Made by a program: the position numbers and the translations under genes. From positions 983,418 through 1,047,417 of the forward strand of contig NZ_CP009687.1 of NCBI RefSeq assembly GCF_001042715.1: DNA of 64,000 bases. Direction: 5' to 3'. Below are positions 39,105-48,231 of this stretch, in pieces; position 1 is the stretch's first letter, and each line of letters opens with the position of its first letter. This DNA comes from Clostridium aceticum (GTDB lineage: Bacteria; Bacillota; Clostridia; Peptostreptococcales; Natronincolaceae). The notes beneath the pieces are model-generated. The model did not search any database, was not told where the DNA came from, and saw only the letters and a list, made by a program, of their open reading frames with translations.

Positions 39105-39725
39105 ATGAATAAAAAAATCAACGAGACCATAAAATTATTGAAGGAAGAATATCCTGATGCAAAATGCGAGTTAAACTATGCTACACCATTTCAACTATTG
39201 GTTGCTACAATTATGTCAGCACAAACGACAGATGTAAAAGTAAATGAAATAACAAAAGTACTTTTTCAAGAGTATCCTGATTTAGATCGTTTTCTTACGC
39301 TATCTCAAAATGAGCTAGAAAATAAAATAAAAAAGATTGGGCTATATAGAAATAAGGCAAAGAACATTCTCACCATGTGCCATCAGCTTAAAGATGATTT
39401 TGGGGGAGAAGTGCCTGCAACGCTAGAGGAGTTGATATCCCTAGCAGGAGTAGGAAGAAAAACTGCTAATGTTGTTTTGAGCAATGCTTTCAATATTCCT
39501 GCAATTGCAGTGGACACCCATGTATTCAGAGTTTCTAACAGGATAGGTTTAGTTCAGGCGAAGGATGTGCTGGAAACAGAAAAACAGTTGCAACGTATAG
39601 CCAACAAAGAGGATTGGAATTTACTACATCATCTATTAATTTTCCATGGTAGGAGATGTTGTAGTGCTAGAAAACCAAATTGTGCTGAATGTAAAATTCA
39701 GCAGCATTGTGACTTTTATCATTAA
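39105..39725 (+). CDS. nth: Endonuclease III
   Basis: A 206-residue base-excision DNA glycosylase/AP lyase. The helix-hairpin-helix LAGVGRKTANVVLSNAF carries the catalytic Lys, and IAVDTHVFRVSNRIG carries the catalytic Asp. The [4Fe-4S] loop CCSARKPNCAECKIQQHC is intact. The ATG at 39105 is preferred to 39075 because GGAGCGAAGG precedes it. Confidence 0.95.
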   Translation: MNKKINETIKLLKEEYPDAKCELNYATPFQLLVATIMSAQTTDVKVNEITKVLFQEYPDLDRFLTLSQNELENKIKKIGLYRNKAKNILTMCHQLKDDFGGEVPATLEELISLAGVGRKTANVVLSNAFNIPAIAVDTHVFRVSNRIGLVQAKDVLETEKQLQRIANKEDWNLLHHLLIFHGRRCCSARKPNCAECKIQQHCDFYH

Positions 39726-39756
39726 ACCACCTAATTTCCTTCTAGGTGGTTTTTTA
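39726..39756 (+). terminator. Rho-independent terminator after nth
   Basis: ACCACCTA (39726-39733) pairs with TAGGTGGT (39743-39750), followed by TTTTT. Confidence 0.9.
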
Positions 39757-39866
39757 TGTGCTAAAATAAATTTCGACATCTTTCTTTTTTTGAAAAAGGA
39801 GAATTGATGTTTAAGAGAGAATAAGTCATAATAAAAGAGAAGGATGCGTAGAAAGGATGTCGTACT

Positions 39867-41825
39867 ATGGTATTTGTTCTAGATATTGGTACAAGAAGTA
39901 TAGTGGGTCTCTTGGGGACTTTGCAGGAGGATAAAATAGTCATACACCATGGGGTCATCGAGTTTCATAAAAAAAGGGTGATGTACGATGGGCAAATCCA
40001 TGATATTGAGGGTGTGGCAGAAGTAGTACAAAAAGTAAAAGAGCGGTTGGAGGCAGAGGCAGGCTTTTCTTTAAAAGAGGTTGCCCTAGCAGCTGCTGGT
40101 AGAGCACTAAAAACTTTTCCAATTACAATAGAAAAAGAACTGGATGAATATAAAGAAATCAATAGAGATTTTGTAAATACCATTGAAATAGAGGGAATAC
40201 AGCAAGCTCAAAAGAAATTGGAAGAGACGTCTGAGGAATTGGTGAACTACTTTTGTGTAGGACATACAACTGTCAATTACTATTTAAATGACGGGATCAT
40301 CACCAATCCAATAGGCCATAAAGGGAAAAAATTGAGTGCAGATATATTGGCTACTTTTTTGCCAAGAATTGTTGTAGATAGTTTGCATACTGTTATGAAT
40401 AAAGTAGGATTGGAGGTAGGTTATCTTACTTTAGAACCAATTGCTGCTATTGAGGTAGCAGTTCCACAAAACTTACGCTTATTAAACATTGCTTTAGTAG
40501 ATATTGGAGCCGGTACTTCTGATATAGCTATTACAAAAGATGGTACAGTAACTGCCTATGGTATGACTTCTACTGCTGGCGATGAGATTACTGAAGAGTT
40601 GGTAAAAAGCTTTTTGTTGGATTTTGATACTGCGGAAATACTAAAATGCAACCTCTGTAGAGAAGACCACCAGAGTTTTACTGATATTGTTGGCATTCCT
40701 TATGAGATCAGTACAGAAGAAGTACTGGAAAAAATCCAGCCGGCAATCCAACTGGTAGCAAGAGAGATCGCAGATAATATACTTCTTCAAAACGGGAAAT
40801 CACCTAGTGTTGTGTTTTTAATAGGAGGAGGCAGCCAGCTTCCGGGCTTAAACAGAAGGATCGCTGAATATTTAGAGCTTCCTCAAGAAAGGGTGGTTGT
40901 TAGGGGAATCGATATGATACAAAATCTACAGTGGGACACTTCCACCAATATTAGCGGGCCAGAAGGGATTACCCCTATAGGTATATTAGCAAAGGCAGTA
41001 AAAAGTAAGTCTACAGATTTTATAGAAGTAAAGGTCAATAGCAAAAAAATTAGATTATTTAAAACAGAAAATTTAAAAGTAAGTGATGCACTAGCAGTTT
41101 TGAACTTTAACCCAAGAGATCTTATACCTAAAAAAGGCGATAACATAAAAATTACAGTGAATGGTCAAGAAAAAATTCTGTTTGGAGATTATGGAGAACC
41201 AGCAAAAATTCTAGTAAATAATAAGGAAGCACATTTAGATAAACATATAGAAAATCATGATGAGGTTACCATCCATCCTGCTACTGTGGGGAAGAAGGCC
41301 TCTAGTCAGTTACAGGAAATAATAAATATGGAAGAGTGTATTTATGTTAACTCCGAAGTGATTTATCGGTATCAAGAGGTCAACATCAATGGCAAGACAG
41401 CTTCACCACAAGACATTTTAAAAGAAGGAGATCAGTTAGTTTACCATCCAATAAAAGATATAAAAGATTTATGTGATTTTTTATCTATTGATTTTCAAGA
41501 ACACGATATTTATATAGATGGTAAGAAAGTGAAGTATGATGATGGGCTAGATAGTGGGAAACAAATTATCATAGATAGAAAAAAACTCAGAGAAAAAATC
41601 AATCAAGAAAAAAAAACGCTGGATTTTATTTATAATGGTGAACCCTTAAAAATTAGTACAGATAAAGAAAGCTTAATATTTGTGGATATCTTTAATTATA
41701 TTGACTTTGACCGGACAGTGGTAAAGGGAAAATTAATACTAAAACATAATGGACAAGATGCTAATTATACAGACCCTCTAAAGGAGGGAGATACTATCTC
41801 CGTATATTGGGAGGAGTTTCAATAA
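39867..41825 (+). CDS. FtsA-like actin-fold ATPase with a long C-terminal extension
   Basis: A 652-residue protein. Residues 1-370 match the FtsA/PilM actin fold: VFVLDIGTRSIVGLLG (phosphate 1), NIALVDIGAGTSDIAITKDG (phosphate 2) and FLIGGGSQLPGLNRRIAEYL (adenosine motif). Residues about 375-652 are extra and contain four short segments ending like ThiS/MoaD beta-grasp domains (KKGDNIKITVNG, ENHDEVTIHPA, LKEGDQLVYHP, LKEGDTISVYW). Classical FtsA is about 420 residues and ends in an amphipathic membrane helix, which is absent here. Possible role at the membrane or division machinery; not a confirmed FtsA. Monocistronic. Confidence 0.8.
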   Translation: MVFVLDIGTRSIVGLLGTLQEDKIVIHHGVIEFHKKRVMYDGQIHDIEGVAEVVQKVKERLEAEAGFSLKEVALAAAGRALKTFPITIEKELDEYKEINRDFVNTIEIEGIQQAQKKLEETSEELVNYFCVGHTTVNYYLNDGIITNPIGHKGKKLSADILATFLPRIVVDSLHTVMNKVGLEVGYLTLEPIAAIEVAVPQNLRLLNIALVDIGAGTSDIAITKDGTVTAYGMTSTAGDEITEELVKSFLLDFDTAEILKCNLCREDHQSFTDIVGIPYEISTEEVLEKIQPAIQLVAREIADNILLQNGKSPSVVFLIGGGSQLPGLNRRIAEYLELPQERVVVRGIDMIQNLQWDTSTNISGPEGITPIGILAKAVKSKSTDFIEVKVNSKKIRLFKTENLKVSDALAVLNFNPRDLIPKKGDNIKITVNGQEKILFGDYGEPAKILVNNKEAHLDKHIENHDEVTIHPATVGKKASSQLQEIINMEECIYVNSEVIYRYQEVNINGKTASPQDILKEGDQLVYHPIKDIKDLCDFLSIDFQEHDIYIDGKKVKYDDGLDSGKQIIIDRKKLREKINQEKKTLDFIYNGEPLKISTDKESLIFVDIFNYIDFDRTVVKGKLILKHNGQDANYTDPLKEGDTISVYWEEFQ

Positions 41826-41958
41826 TAGCACATATTTAAACAGTAGCACTAATAGGATTAAAATATATTTCAGATTTCTAAAGATTTATTAAAATTTTTA
41901 AAAATTGTATTGTATGCTGTGTGTTAGGTAAAGTATAATTGCATCAGGGAGTGATATT

Positions 41959-43476
41959 ATGGAGCCAGCTGTTGTAAAATCAAAAAAGAAAAAAGTAATA
42001 TTTGGAGTAATAGGGATATTATTTCTGACAAGTTTTGTAGCTATAGCTACCTTAGCTTTTTTTATCTTAAATAAAAACACTATTTACCCCCAAATACTTA
42101 TTGAAGGTATTGATGTAAGTAATTTAACAAAACAAGAAGCACAAAAAAAGTTGGAAAATATGTATGAAAAACAGCTTGAAGACTTTAAGGTGGATTTAGT
42201 TTATGAAAATTATAGTCAACAATTGGCATATACCGACTTAGACTATACCTACCTATATGAGGAAGCAATAGAAGAAGCTTATGATTTAGGCAGGAAAGGC
42301 AATCCATTGAATAGAATAAAGGATATTTATTCTTTAAAGCAACAGGCTACTATAATACCATTGAAATTTACTTATGATGTAGAGGGATTAGAAACGATTC
42401 TTTTAACCATTGAAGAGCATATCAATCAAGAACCAAAAGATGCTACGATTAAGCGACAAAATGGTGTGTTTTATACTACCAAGGAAGTCGTAGGTATAAA
42501 GGTGGACCGAGAGGCCTTAAAAGAAAAAATAATGGTGGCTGTTGACAACTTTGGGCAAGAAGCTATTGTGATCCCAACGGAATACATTGCTCCAAAAATT
42601 CTTCAAGAGAAGTTGAACAATATACAAGAAGTTGTAGGAGAATTTAGTACCACCTTTAATCGTCAACAGCAGGGAAGAAGTGAAAACATATCTATAGCTT
42701 CTAATAGTATTAATGGATCACTATTAATGCCATCAGAAGAACTTTCCTTCAATGAAAAAACTGGTCCAAGAGGTGTATCCGAGGGATATCAAGAAGCTCC
42801 TGTAATAGTAAATGGGCAGCTGGTACCGGGAATTGGAGGAGGTATTTGTCAAGTATCCACAACTTTATATAATGCTGTAGTGCGGGCAAACTTAGAAATA
42901 ACAAGCAGGAGAAATCATAGCTTGCCGGTGGCCTATGTGCCATTAGGACAGGATGCAACGGTATCTTATAATCATATAGACTTTAAGTTTACGAATAACA
43001 TGGAAAATCCCATCTATATAGAAAGTATTATATCTGGCAATCGGGTGTTTGTAAGAATTTATGGAAAAAAAGAAAGCAATATTGTGATTAGCTTAGCCTC
43101 CGAGACAACAGAAGAAATAGAGCCTAAAACAGAGGTTAAGAGTGATGTCAATATGTATGTTGGAGAGAGGAAGGTTGAAAGGGAAGCCAAAAAAGGATAT
43201 AGAGTAAATACTTATAAGGTATATTCTCAAAATGGAAAAGAAATAAAAAGAGAATTGATTTCCAGAGATTATTATACACCAGTGAATGGTGTTGTTATTG
43301 AAGGAACAAAGCCTAAATCTGTGATGGAAACAGAAAAAACTACAGAAGAGACACCACCTAAGCAGGAGACGCCACCTAAGCAAGAGACACCACCTAAGCA
43401 AGAGACACCACCTAAACAAGAAACACCACCTAAACAAGAGGAAGTTATCACAATAGATGATAATCAACCAATATAA
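41959..43476 (+). CDS. VanW/YoaR-like membrane-anchored cell-wall protein with a Pro/Lys/Gln repeat tail
   Basis: A 505-residue protein with one N-terminal membrane helix (residues about 12-32), a peptidoglycan-binding PG4-type domain (IEGIDVSNLTKQEAQKKLEN), a VanW domain (residues about 225-370; NEKTGPRGVSEGYQEAPVIV, GIGGGICQVSTTLYNAVV), a G5-like segment and a tail with about five PPKQET units. The tail looks like a flexible wall-spanning spacer. The ATG at 41959 follows GGGAGTGAT. VanW function in resistance is not established; this class is common in spore-formers. Confidence 0.88.
   Translation: MEPAVVKSKKKKVIFGVIGILFLTSFVAIATLAFFILNKNTIYPQILIEGIDVSNLTKQEAQKKLENMYEKQLEDFKVDLVYENYSQQLAYTDLDYTYLYEEAIEEAYDLGRKGNPLNRIKDIYSLKQQATIIPLKFTYDVEGLETILLTIEEHINQEPKDATIKRQNGVFYTTKEVVGIKVDREALKEKIMVAVDNFGQEAIVIPTEYIAPKILQEKLNNIQEVVGEFSTTFNRQQQGRSENISIASNSINGSLLMPSEELSFNEKTGPRGVSEGYQEAPVIVNGQLVPGIGGGICQVSTTLYNAVVRANLEITSRRNHSLPVAYVPLGQDATVSYNHIDFKFTNNMENPIYIESIISGNRVFVRIYGKKESNIVISLASETTEEIEPKTEVKSDVNMYVGERKVEREAKKGYRVNTYKVYSQNGKEIKRELISRDYYTPVNGVVIEGTKPKSVMETEKTTEETPPKQETPPKQETPPKQETPPKQETPPKQEEVITIDDNQPI
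43351..43440 (+). repeat. In-frame 18-bp tandem repeat, five units
   Basis: Five copies of an 18-bp unit (consensus ACACCACCTAAGCAAGAG) encode TPPKQE five times at the C-terminus of the VanW protein. The units differ by only one to three bases, so copy number may vary between strains by slippage. Confidence 0.95.
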
Positions 43477-43483
43477 TAAATAT

Positions 43484-43514
43484 GAAAACCTCATCGACTG
43501 GATGGGGTTTTTAT
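43484..43514 (+). terminator. Terminator after the VanW gene
   Basis: AACCTCATC pairs with GATGGGGTT (one G-U pair) over 5 bases, followed by TTTATATTT. Confidence 0.7.
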
Positions 43515-43636
43515 ATTTATTATATGTCTGATTTATTATATAATATTAAGGTGTAAGCTAATTCCTTTAAAGAAGATGAAAGCCTTAGAATTATTGTTTC
43601 GGATTAATAATATGTCATAAATATTGGAGGAAAAAA

Positions 43637-44332
43637 ATGGAACACCTACTCTATGATAAGAACATCAGTTGTCCATGCTGCAGAAGACCCTTCACTACAA
43701 AAAAAGTAAGGACAAGAGCCTTAAAGGTGTTGGAGAGACATACGGATTTTTATGTACAGTATAAAGATATTAACCCTATCTACTACTATATATGGGTATG
43801 CCCCCATTGTGGTTTTAGTGGTGGGGAAAGTGAATTCATAGAATTAAATAGAGAACAGAGAACAATATTGCAAGATAGTATAGTGAAAAAATGGAATTAC
43901 AGAAACTATGGAGGTGTAAGAAGTATAGAAGAAGTAGAGGGAAGCTATAAATTAGCTCTTCTTGTTGCACAGCTGTTAAAAAAACCTAAAGGGTATATTG
44001 GAACCCTATGTTTAAGACTAGCATGGGTTTATCGTGAATGCAACGATGGGAAGGAAATCCAGTTTTTACAATATGCACTAAAGTCTTTAGAGGAAGCTTA
44101 CCAGCAGGAAGTGCTTCCTGTGGGGGGGCTAGACGAGATATCGGCAGTTTATTTGGTAGGGGAACTACACAGGAAATTAGGAAATCCTCAAGAAGCTATT
44201 AAATGGTATAGTAAGGCTCTAGATCACCCTGATATTAAGACAAAACGACAAGTTCAACTGATGGCTAGAGAGCAATGGCGGTTAGCAAAAGAAGCACATC
44301 AAGTAGGAAAAGAGTGTGAGGCACATGATTAA
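43637..44332 (+). CDS. DUF2225 family protein
   Basis: A 231-residue protein with two CxxC pairs suitable for zinc (SCPCCRRPF and CPHCGFSGGESEF) in the first 60 residues and TPR-like helices after (YLVGELHRKLGNPQEAIKWY). This is the DUF2225 pattern. Function unknown; it is sometimes associated with c-di-AMP or stress regulons. It overlaps ogt by 8 bases. AATGGAGGAA lies upstream. Confidence 0.88.
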   Translation: MEHLLYDKNISCPCCRRPFTTKKVRTRALKVLERHTDFYVQYKDINPIYYYIWVCPHCGFSGGESEFIELNREQRTILQDSIVKKWNYRNYGGVRSIEEVEGSYKLALLVAQLLKKPKGYIGTLCLRLAWVYRECNDGKEIQFLQYALKSLEEAYQQEVLPVGGLDEISAVYLVGELHRKLGNPQEAIKWYSKALDHPDIKTKRQVQLMAREQWRLAKEAHQVGKECEAHD

Positions 44333-44861
44333 TCTCTATTATTGTAATAAAAAAGTACTAGACTATTCTTTGCATATAGCATCTAGCGAAAAAGGTGTAG
44401 TAGCTGTAGGACTTAGGGAGTCAAAAGAGGAGTTTTTACAAAGTCTTACAAAAGATTTTTCTAAGGCTCATATAACTTATAGTGAAGAGGTGAATCACCT
44501 GCCGCTGCAACAGTTAACAGAATATTTCCAAGGAAACAGAAAGAATTTTACTGTTCCTTTAGACTTAGTAGGAACGACTTTTCAAAACCAAGTATGGGGA
44601 GAACTTCTCCGTATTCCTTATGGTAAGGTGGTTGCTTATCAAGATATAGCTATAAGAATTGGAAATCCCAAGGCTGTGAGGGCTGTAGGAATGGCAAATA
44701 AAAAAAATAAAATTGCTATCATCGTGCCTTGTCACAGAGTGATTGGCATGAATAAAAAACTAGTTGGCTATGATGGGGGTTTGCATATAAAAGAGAAACT
44801 ATTATCATTGGAAGGAATAAAGATTGTAGAAGAAAAAGTCATAATGAATTCCGTTAATTAA
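44325..44861 (+). CDS. ogt: Methylated-DNA-protein cysteine methyltransferase
   Basis: A 178-residue suicide repair protein for O6-alkylguanine. The acceptor cysteine is in IAIIVPCHRVIGMNKKL; the helix-turn-helix is FQNQVWGELLRIPYGKVVAY, followed by RAVGMANKKN. The ATG at 44325 is chosen; a GTG at 44316 is also possible. Probably translated together with the overlapping DUF2225 gene. Confidence 0.93.
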   Translation: MINLYYCNKKVLDYSLHIASSEKGVVAVGLRESKEEFLQSLTKDFSKAHITYSEEVNHLPLQQLTEYFQGNRKNFTVPLDLVGTTFQNQVWGELLRIPYGKVVAYQDIAIRIGNPKAVRAVGMANKKNKIAIIVPCHRVIGMNKKLVGYDGGLHIKEKLLSLEGIKIVEEKVIMNSVN

Positions 44862-44892
44862 GACTTACAAATTAAATATCATATCACTAGAG

Positions 44893-44916
44893 AACCCACT
44901 CATTGTAGTGGGTTTT
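44893..44916 (+). terminator. Hairpin, probable terminator after ogt
   Basis: AACCCACT (44893-44900) pairs with AGTGGGTT (44907-44914), with a short T run after. Confidence 0.7.
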
Positions 44917-45007
44917 GATATATTCATGGTTAGATCATTGCTTACTGAACTATTTGTGTATTTTTCTCCCATAATGATGCATAAACTTATATTGGAGCTG
45001 TATTATA

Positions 45008-45124
45008 TATAGATGTGTGCCCCTAAATTGTAATAGACTAAGGGCCACATTTGCAACCTAAGGTTTTGGGGAGAAACCGTAGACTGTGTATATTAGAATT
45101 TAACTTTAGAAGCATACATCTATA
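45008..45124 (-). repeat. Interspersed inverted-repeat element, family 1, copy C (117 bp, reverse orientation)
   Basis: Ends TATAGATGT (45008-45016) and ACATCTATA (45116-45124) are perfect. Read on the minus strand, the interior carries CTAATATACACAGTCTACGG, CCCCAAAACC and TTGCAAATGTGGCCC in the same order as copies A and B. It ends 18 bases before the start codon of the lipase-like gene and so lies inside or near its leader. Confidence 0.87.
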
Positions 45125-45142
45125 AAGATAGGAGGGGATATA

Positions 45143-46444
45143 TTGCAAGATTCATCTAATAATCCTATTATCTTCATTCCAGGGTTCATGGGTTCTATGG
45201 GAGATGATATCATCTCTGGAACAGGCAGGTGGGGATTTGGGGTAGCTCGTTGGGTCTATGATCCATTTATAAAACAACTGCAAGAGATAAATTATCATCT
45301 GAATGAGAACTTGTTTATTTGTTACTATGATTGGCGAAAAAATAATGAAAGCACTGTAGAAGTGTACTTAAAACCTCTATTAAAACAAGTGAAAGAAAGA
45401 TATCCTAACAAAAAGGTAGATTTAATTTGTCATAGTATGGGTGGAATCGTTGCAAGGGCGTATATACAAGGCAGAGGCTTTCAGCATGATGTAGATAAGT
45501 TAATTACGATAGCTACCCCCAACAAAGGTACTATAGAAGCCTATTACTTATGGTCTACAGGAAACTTGATGCCTAGCAAGAAGAGAAGTCATTTTTATAA
45601 TTTTCTTACTAAGGGTTATATATGGATGATGCTAAGGCTAATGAATACCTCTTTAGGTTTAGAAAACCTTGCGACCATTCATAAAACTTTTCCAGCTTTA
45701 GGAGAATTAATTCCTTCCCTAGATTATGGAGACATATTATACTATGAAGATGGAAACGGGGAGTGGAAGACAGTCCCTAGGTATTATATGAAATATAGAA
45801 ACAATTTATTAGACTATTTAAATGAAAGTGTATACCTGCTACAGCATAGGGTGGGAAAAGCTTATTGGATCGCTGGATATAATTATTCTACTGCTGAATA
45901 CTTAATGGTAGATAAAGAAAAACTGAAGGAATATGAAGAAAGTATTTTAGATGTAGTAGAGACATTAGATGGAGATGGTACAGTAGCAATAAAAAGTGTA
46001 GCGTTAGAGGATTGTGAACACTGTTACTTGGAGGCGAGTCACCGGAATATTGTAGTAAGTGCTTATCCTTATATCAATAAGATTTATACCAATCAAACTA
46101 CTGATTTACCAAAGAGGACTAGACCAGTAGAGGAAACGACATTACATATTTTGTTTACAGGAGCACTGAATATCTTAGTAGAAAAGGAAGAAGAAATAAT
46201 TATAGATCTTCAAGGAGGAAAAGTATTTACTTCCTATAATTATATTTATGAAAAATATCCTAAAAATCACCAGTGGATTATACTACAAAATGTTCCTAAA
46301 GGAACCTATAGTGTGAGGGTAGATAATTATGAGGCAAAAAATATGCAGATTATAGTAATGGGAGAAGGATTAAAAGAAGCAGAGGAAGAAAAAGAGATAA
46401 AGGCATATCAACTTGGATATCAGTTTAGGTTTCAAATCGATTAA
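45143..46444 (+). CDS. Alpha/beta hydrolase, lipase/acyltransferase-like (LCAT/PGAP1-like)
   Basis: A 433-residue protein with N-terminal IIFIPGFMGSMGDDIISGTG (oxyanion region) and nucleophile elbow LICHSMGGIVARAYIQG. A probable catalytic His/Asp lies near DGDGTVAIKSVALE and LEASHRNIV. The last 100 residues look beta-rich and may bind lipid or protein. No signal peptide, so cytoplasmic unless exported otherwise. The TTG at 45143 follows AGGAGGGG. Substrate unknown. Confidence 0.85.
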   Translation: MQDSSNNPIIFIPGFMGSMGDDIISGTGRWGFGVARWVYDPFIKQLQEINYHLNENLFICYYDWRKNNESTVEVYLKPLLKQVKERYPNKKVDLICHSMGGIVARAYIQGRGFQHDVDKLITIATPNKGTIEAYYLWSTGNLMPSKKRSHFYNFLTKGYIWMMLRLMNTSLGLENLATIHKTFPALGELIPSLDYGDILYYEDGNGEWKTVPRYYMKYRNNLLDYLNESVYLLQHRVGKAYWIAGYNYSTAEYLMVDKEKLKEYEESILDVVETLDGDGTVAIKSVALEDCEHCYLEASHRNIVVSAYPYINKIYTNQTTDLPKRTRPVEETTLHILFTGALNILVEKEEEIIIDLQGGKVFTSYNYIYEKYPKNHQWIILQNVPKGTYSVRVDNYEAKNMQIIVMGEGLKEAEEEKEIKAYQLGYQFRFQID

Positions 46445-46569
46445 AGCAATTTTAAAAGATCATTCCTCTACATCATCTATAGAAGAGAACTTAATATAGT
46501 GTGATATAATAAAGAAAAAAGTGTCACTTATTATATTAAGGTAGAAAAACGTAAAGGAGATTTAAAATA

Positions 46570-47658
46570 ATGAAGCTTATAAAAAGAATGATTATCATAC
46601 TGAGTGTGTTGTGGTTGATAACCGTGGGAATAAGAATAAATCTGTTGCAGTCTAATAGCAGAATAACCAAATCTAATTGGCACTATACGAGCTTAGTAAA
46701 AAACAGTATTAAGCTGGAGAATGTTGAAGAGAGAATTATAAATGTTTTAATTAAGCCTTTTAATGACCATGTATTTAGACAAAATAAGCCTTCTGATAAA
46801 GATAATCAAGAGAAGTTTGCACTTTTAGATATAAGAATCGGTGACTCTGTAGAAACAGTACTAGAAAAACTAGGGCAACCGGCAAGACAAGATGCTAGTC
46901 AATATGGTTTTCAATGGTATATATATAACCAGGACTATTCAAAATATTTTCAAATAGGTATTCAACAGGATAAAGTAGTAGGGTTATATACAAACTCCCC
47001 TCTATGGCAGTCCAAAAGGGATATTCAAGTAGGAGCGGATAGAAAATATGTTGTGGATCTTTTAGGAAATCCTTTAGAGTATATCAAAAAGGCAAACACG
47101 ATCTATTATTTAACGACTCCTGAGGAAAGTCATACTTATTTAATAGATAATTATTATGCAACTATTTTTTTTGACTTGCACAATGATCAAAAAGTAACTG
47201 CGATACAGCTGATAGAAAAGACCACTGAGGAAGCCTTACAGGGATTTTATGGAGGGATCCATCAGGAACTGGCAGATGCCTTTGAGAAACAGGTTTTTGA
47301 CCTTGCCAACGCGACCAGAGCTAGATTCGGATTACCTCTTCTTCAGTGGGAAGAGAAAGCAGCCATAGCTGCAAGAAAGCATAGTAAAGATATGGCAATG
47401 AGAAATTATTTTGCCCACGAAAGCCCTAGTGGCATAGGACCTTCTGATCGAATAGAAAAAGAAGGTCTTGCATGGAGAAAATCAGGAGAAAATATAGCTG
47501 CCGGACAAACCTCCGCTATTTATGCTCATGAAAACTGGATGAACTCCTTAGGGCATAGGGAAAATATACTAGGAGACTTTGAAAGACTAGGGGTAGGAGT
47601 TTATTTTGGCGGTGAATATCGTATTTATTATACGCAGGAGTTCTATACGCCTTTGTAA
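46570..47658 (+). CDS. CAP-domain protein with a CAP-associated N-terminal domain
   Basis: A 362-residue exported protein. Signal peptide or anchor at residues about 5-25, a CAP-associated domain at residues about 90-220 (IRIGDSVETVLEKLGQPARQ, IQVGADRKYVVDLLGNPLEY), then a CAP (PF00188-type) domain with NATRARFGLPLLQWEEKAA, SKDMAMRNYFAHESPSG, GENIAAGQTSAIYAHENWM and GHRENILG. Bacterial CAP proteins act at the surface with unclear roles. AAAGGAG lies upstream. Confidence 0.92.
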   Translation: MKLIKRMIIILSVLWLITVGIRINLLQSNSRITKSNWHYTSLVKNSIKLENVEERIINVLIKPFNDHVFRQNKPSDKDNQEKFALLDIRIGDSVETVLEKLGQPARQDASQYGFQWYIYNQDYSKYFQIGIQQDKVVGLYTNSPLWQSKRDIQVGADRKYVVDLLGNPLEYIKKANTIYYLTTPEESHTYLIDNYYATIFFDLHNDQKVTAIQLIEKTTEEALQGFYGGIHQELADAFEKQVFDLANATRARFGLPLLQWEEKAAIAARKHSKDMAMRNYFAHESPSGIGPSDRIEKEGLAWRKSGENIAAGQTSAIYAHENWMNSLGHRENILGDFERLGVGVYFGGEYRIYYTQEFYTPL

Positions 47659-47739
47659 AAATTATATATGCCAAAATTCTTTGATTCCGTTTCACTCCCC
47701 TCAGAATTTACATGTGTTACCTACACCACGATAAGTAAA

Positions 47740-47865
47740 AGTGTGATTCTGAGCACAGCGAAGAAGCTTAAGATCCTTCGGTCGTTACCTCCCTCAGGAT
47801 GACAAAACAGGATGACAAAAATAGTATTTTCATAACAATGACAAATTATGGCTCAAGTTAGTGCC
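47740..47865 (-). repeat. Family 2 repeat, decayed copy in reverse orientation
   Basis: TAAGATCCTTCGG, CTCAGGATGAC (followed by a second AGGATGAC) and ACAAATTATGGCTCAAGTTA match, in order, the reverse complement of the left part of 26848-27002. The outer end is degenerate. With the promoter candidate, it accounts for most of the gap 47659-47970. Confidence 0.75.
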
Positions 47866-47912
47866 TTTGACAAGGTAATATGTTTAAAGTTTAACAATAA
47901 TTTAAAAACAAG

Positions 47913-47941
47913 TTGCGACTTTAACTATATTTTGTTATCAT
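47913..47941 (+). promoter_or_regulatory. Candidate promoter for the cobalamin operon
   Basis: TTGCGA (47913-47918) and TATCAT (47936-47941) are 17 bases apart, about 30 bases before the riboswitch, as expected. Confidence 0.5.
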
Positions 47942-47970
47942 AAAATTAAGGAAAAAAATTTTACAACTTA

Positions 47971-48130
47971 TGTTTGGTGCTTTGTAAGCTTAATAGGGAA
48001 AATGGTGAAAGTCCATTACAGCCCCCGCTACTGTAAGTGAGGATGAAAACAGCAAATACCACTGGAATATTCTGGGAAGGTGCTGTAAGTAAAGAGAATC
48101 ACGAGTCAGGAGACCTGCCAAACTTGTAAC
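47971..48130 (+). ncRNA. Cobalamin (adenosylcobalamin-type) riboswitch
   Basis: Conserved blocks in order: GGTGC, GGGAAAATGGTGAAAGTCC, ACAGCCCCCGCTACTGTAAG, then the B12 box with AGTCAGGAGACCTGCC (48104-48119). The closing stem is GTTTGG (47972-47977) with CCAAAC (48118-48123). A terminator hairpin follows at 48178-48208, so it probably stops transcription when B12 is bound. It controls the cobU-to-cobD operon. Confidence 0.97.
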
Positions 48131-48177
48131 TAACCTTCGGTGGGAGGGGTGTATGTTAATCAATAAACTTTTGATTT

Positions 48178-48208
48178 TTAGCCCTTACACGATTGTAAGG
48201 GCTTTTAT
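48178..48208 (+). terminator. Riboswitch expression-platform terminator
   Basis: GCCCTTACA (48181-48189) pairs with TGTAAGGGC (48194-48202) and is followed by TTTTATGATTTT. It lies between the B12 aptamer and cobU. Confidence 0.88.
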
Positions 48209-48231
48209 GATTTTACTAAAAGAGGTGTGAC

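Noticed and set aside
43093-43494. 133-codon frame antisense to the VanW tail
   Set aside because: Its Leu/Arg/Trp periodicity is only the reverse reading of the 18-bp tandem repeat.
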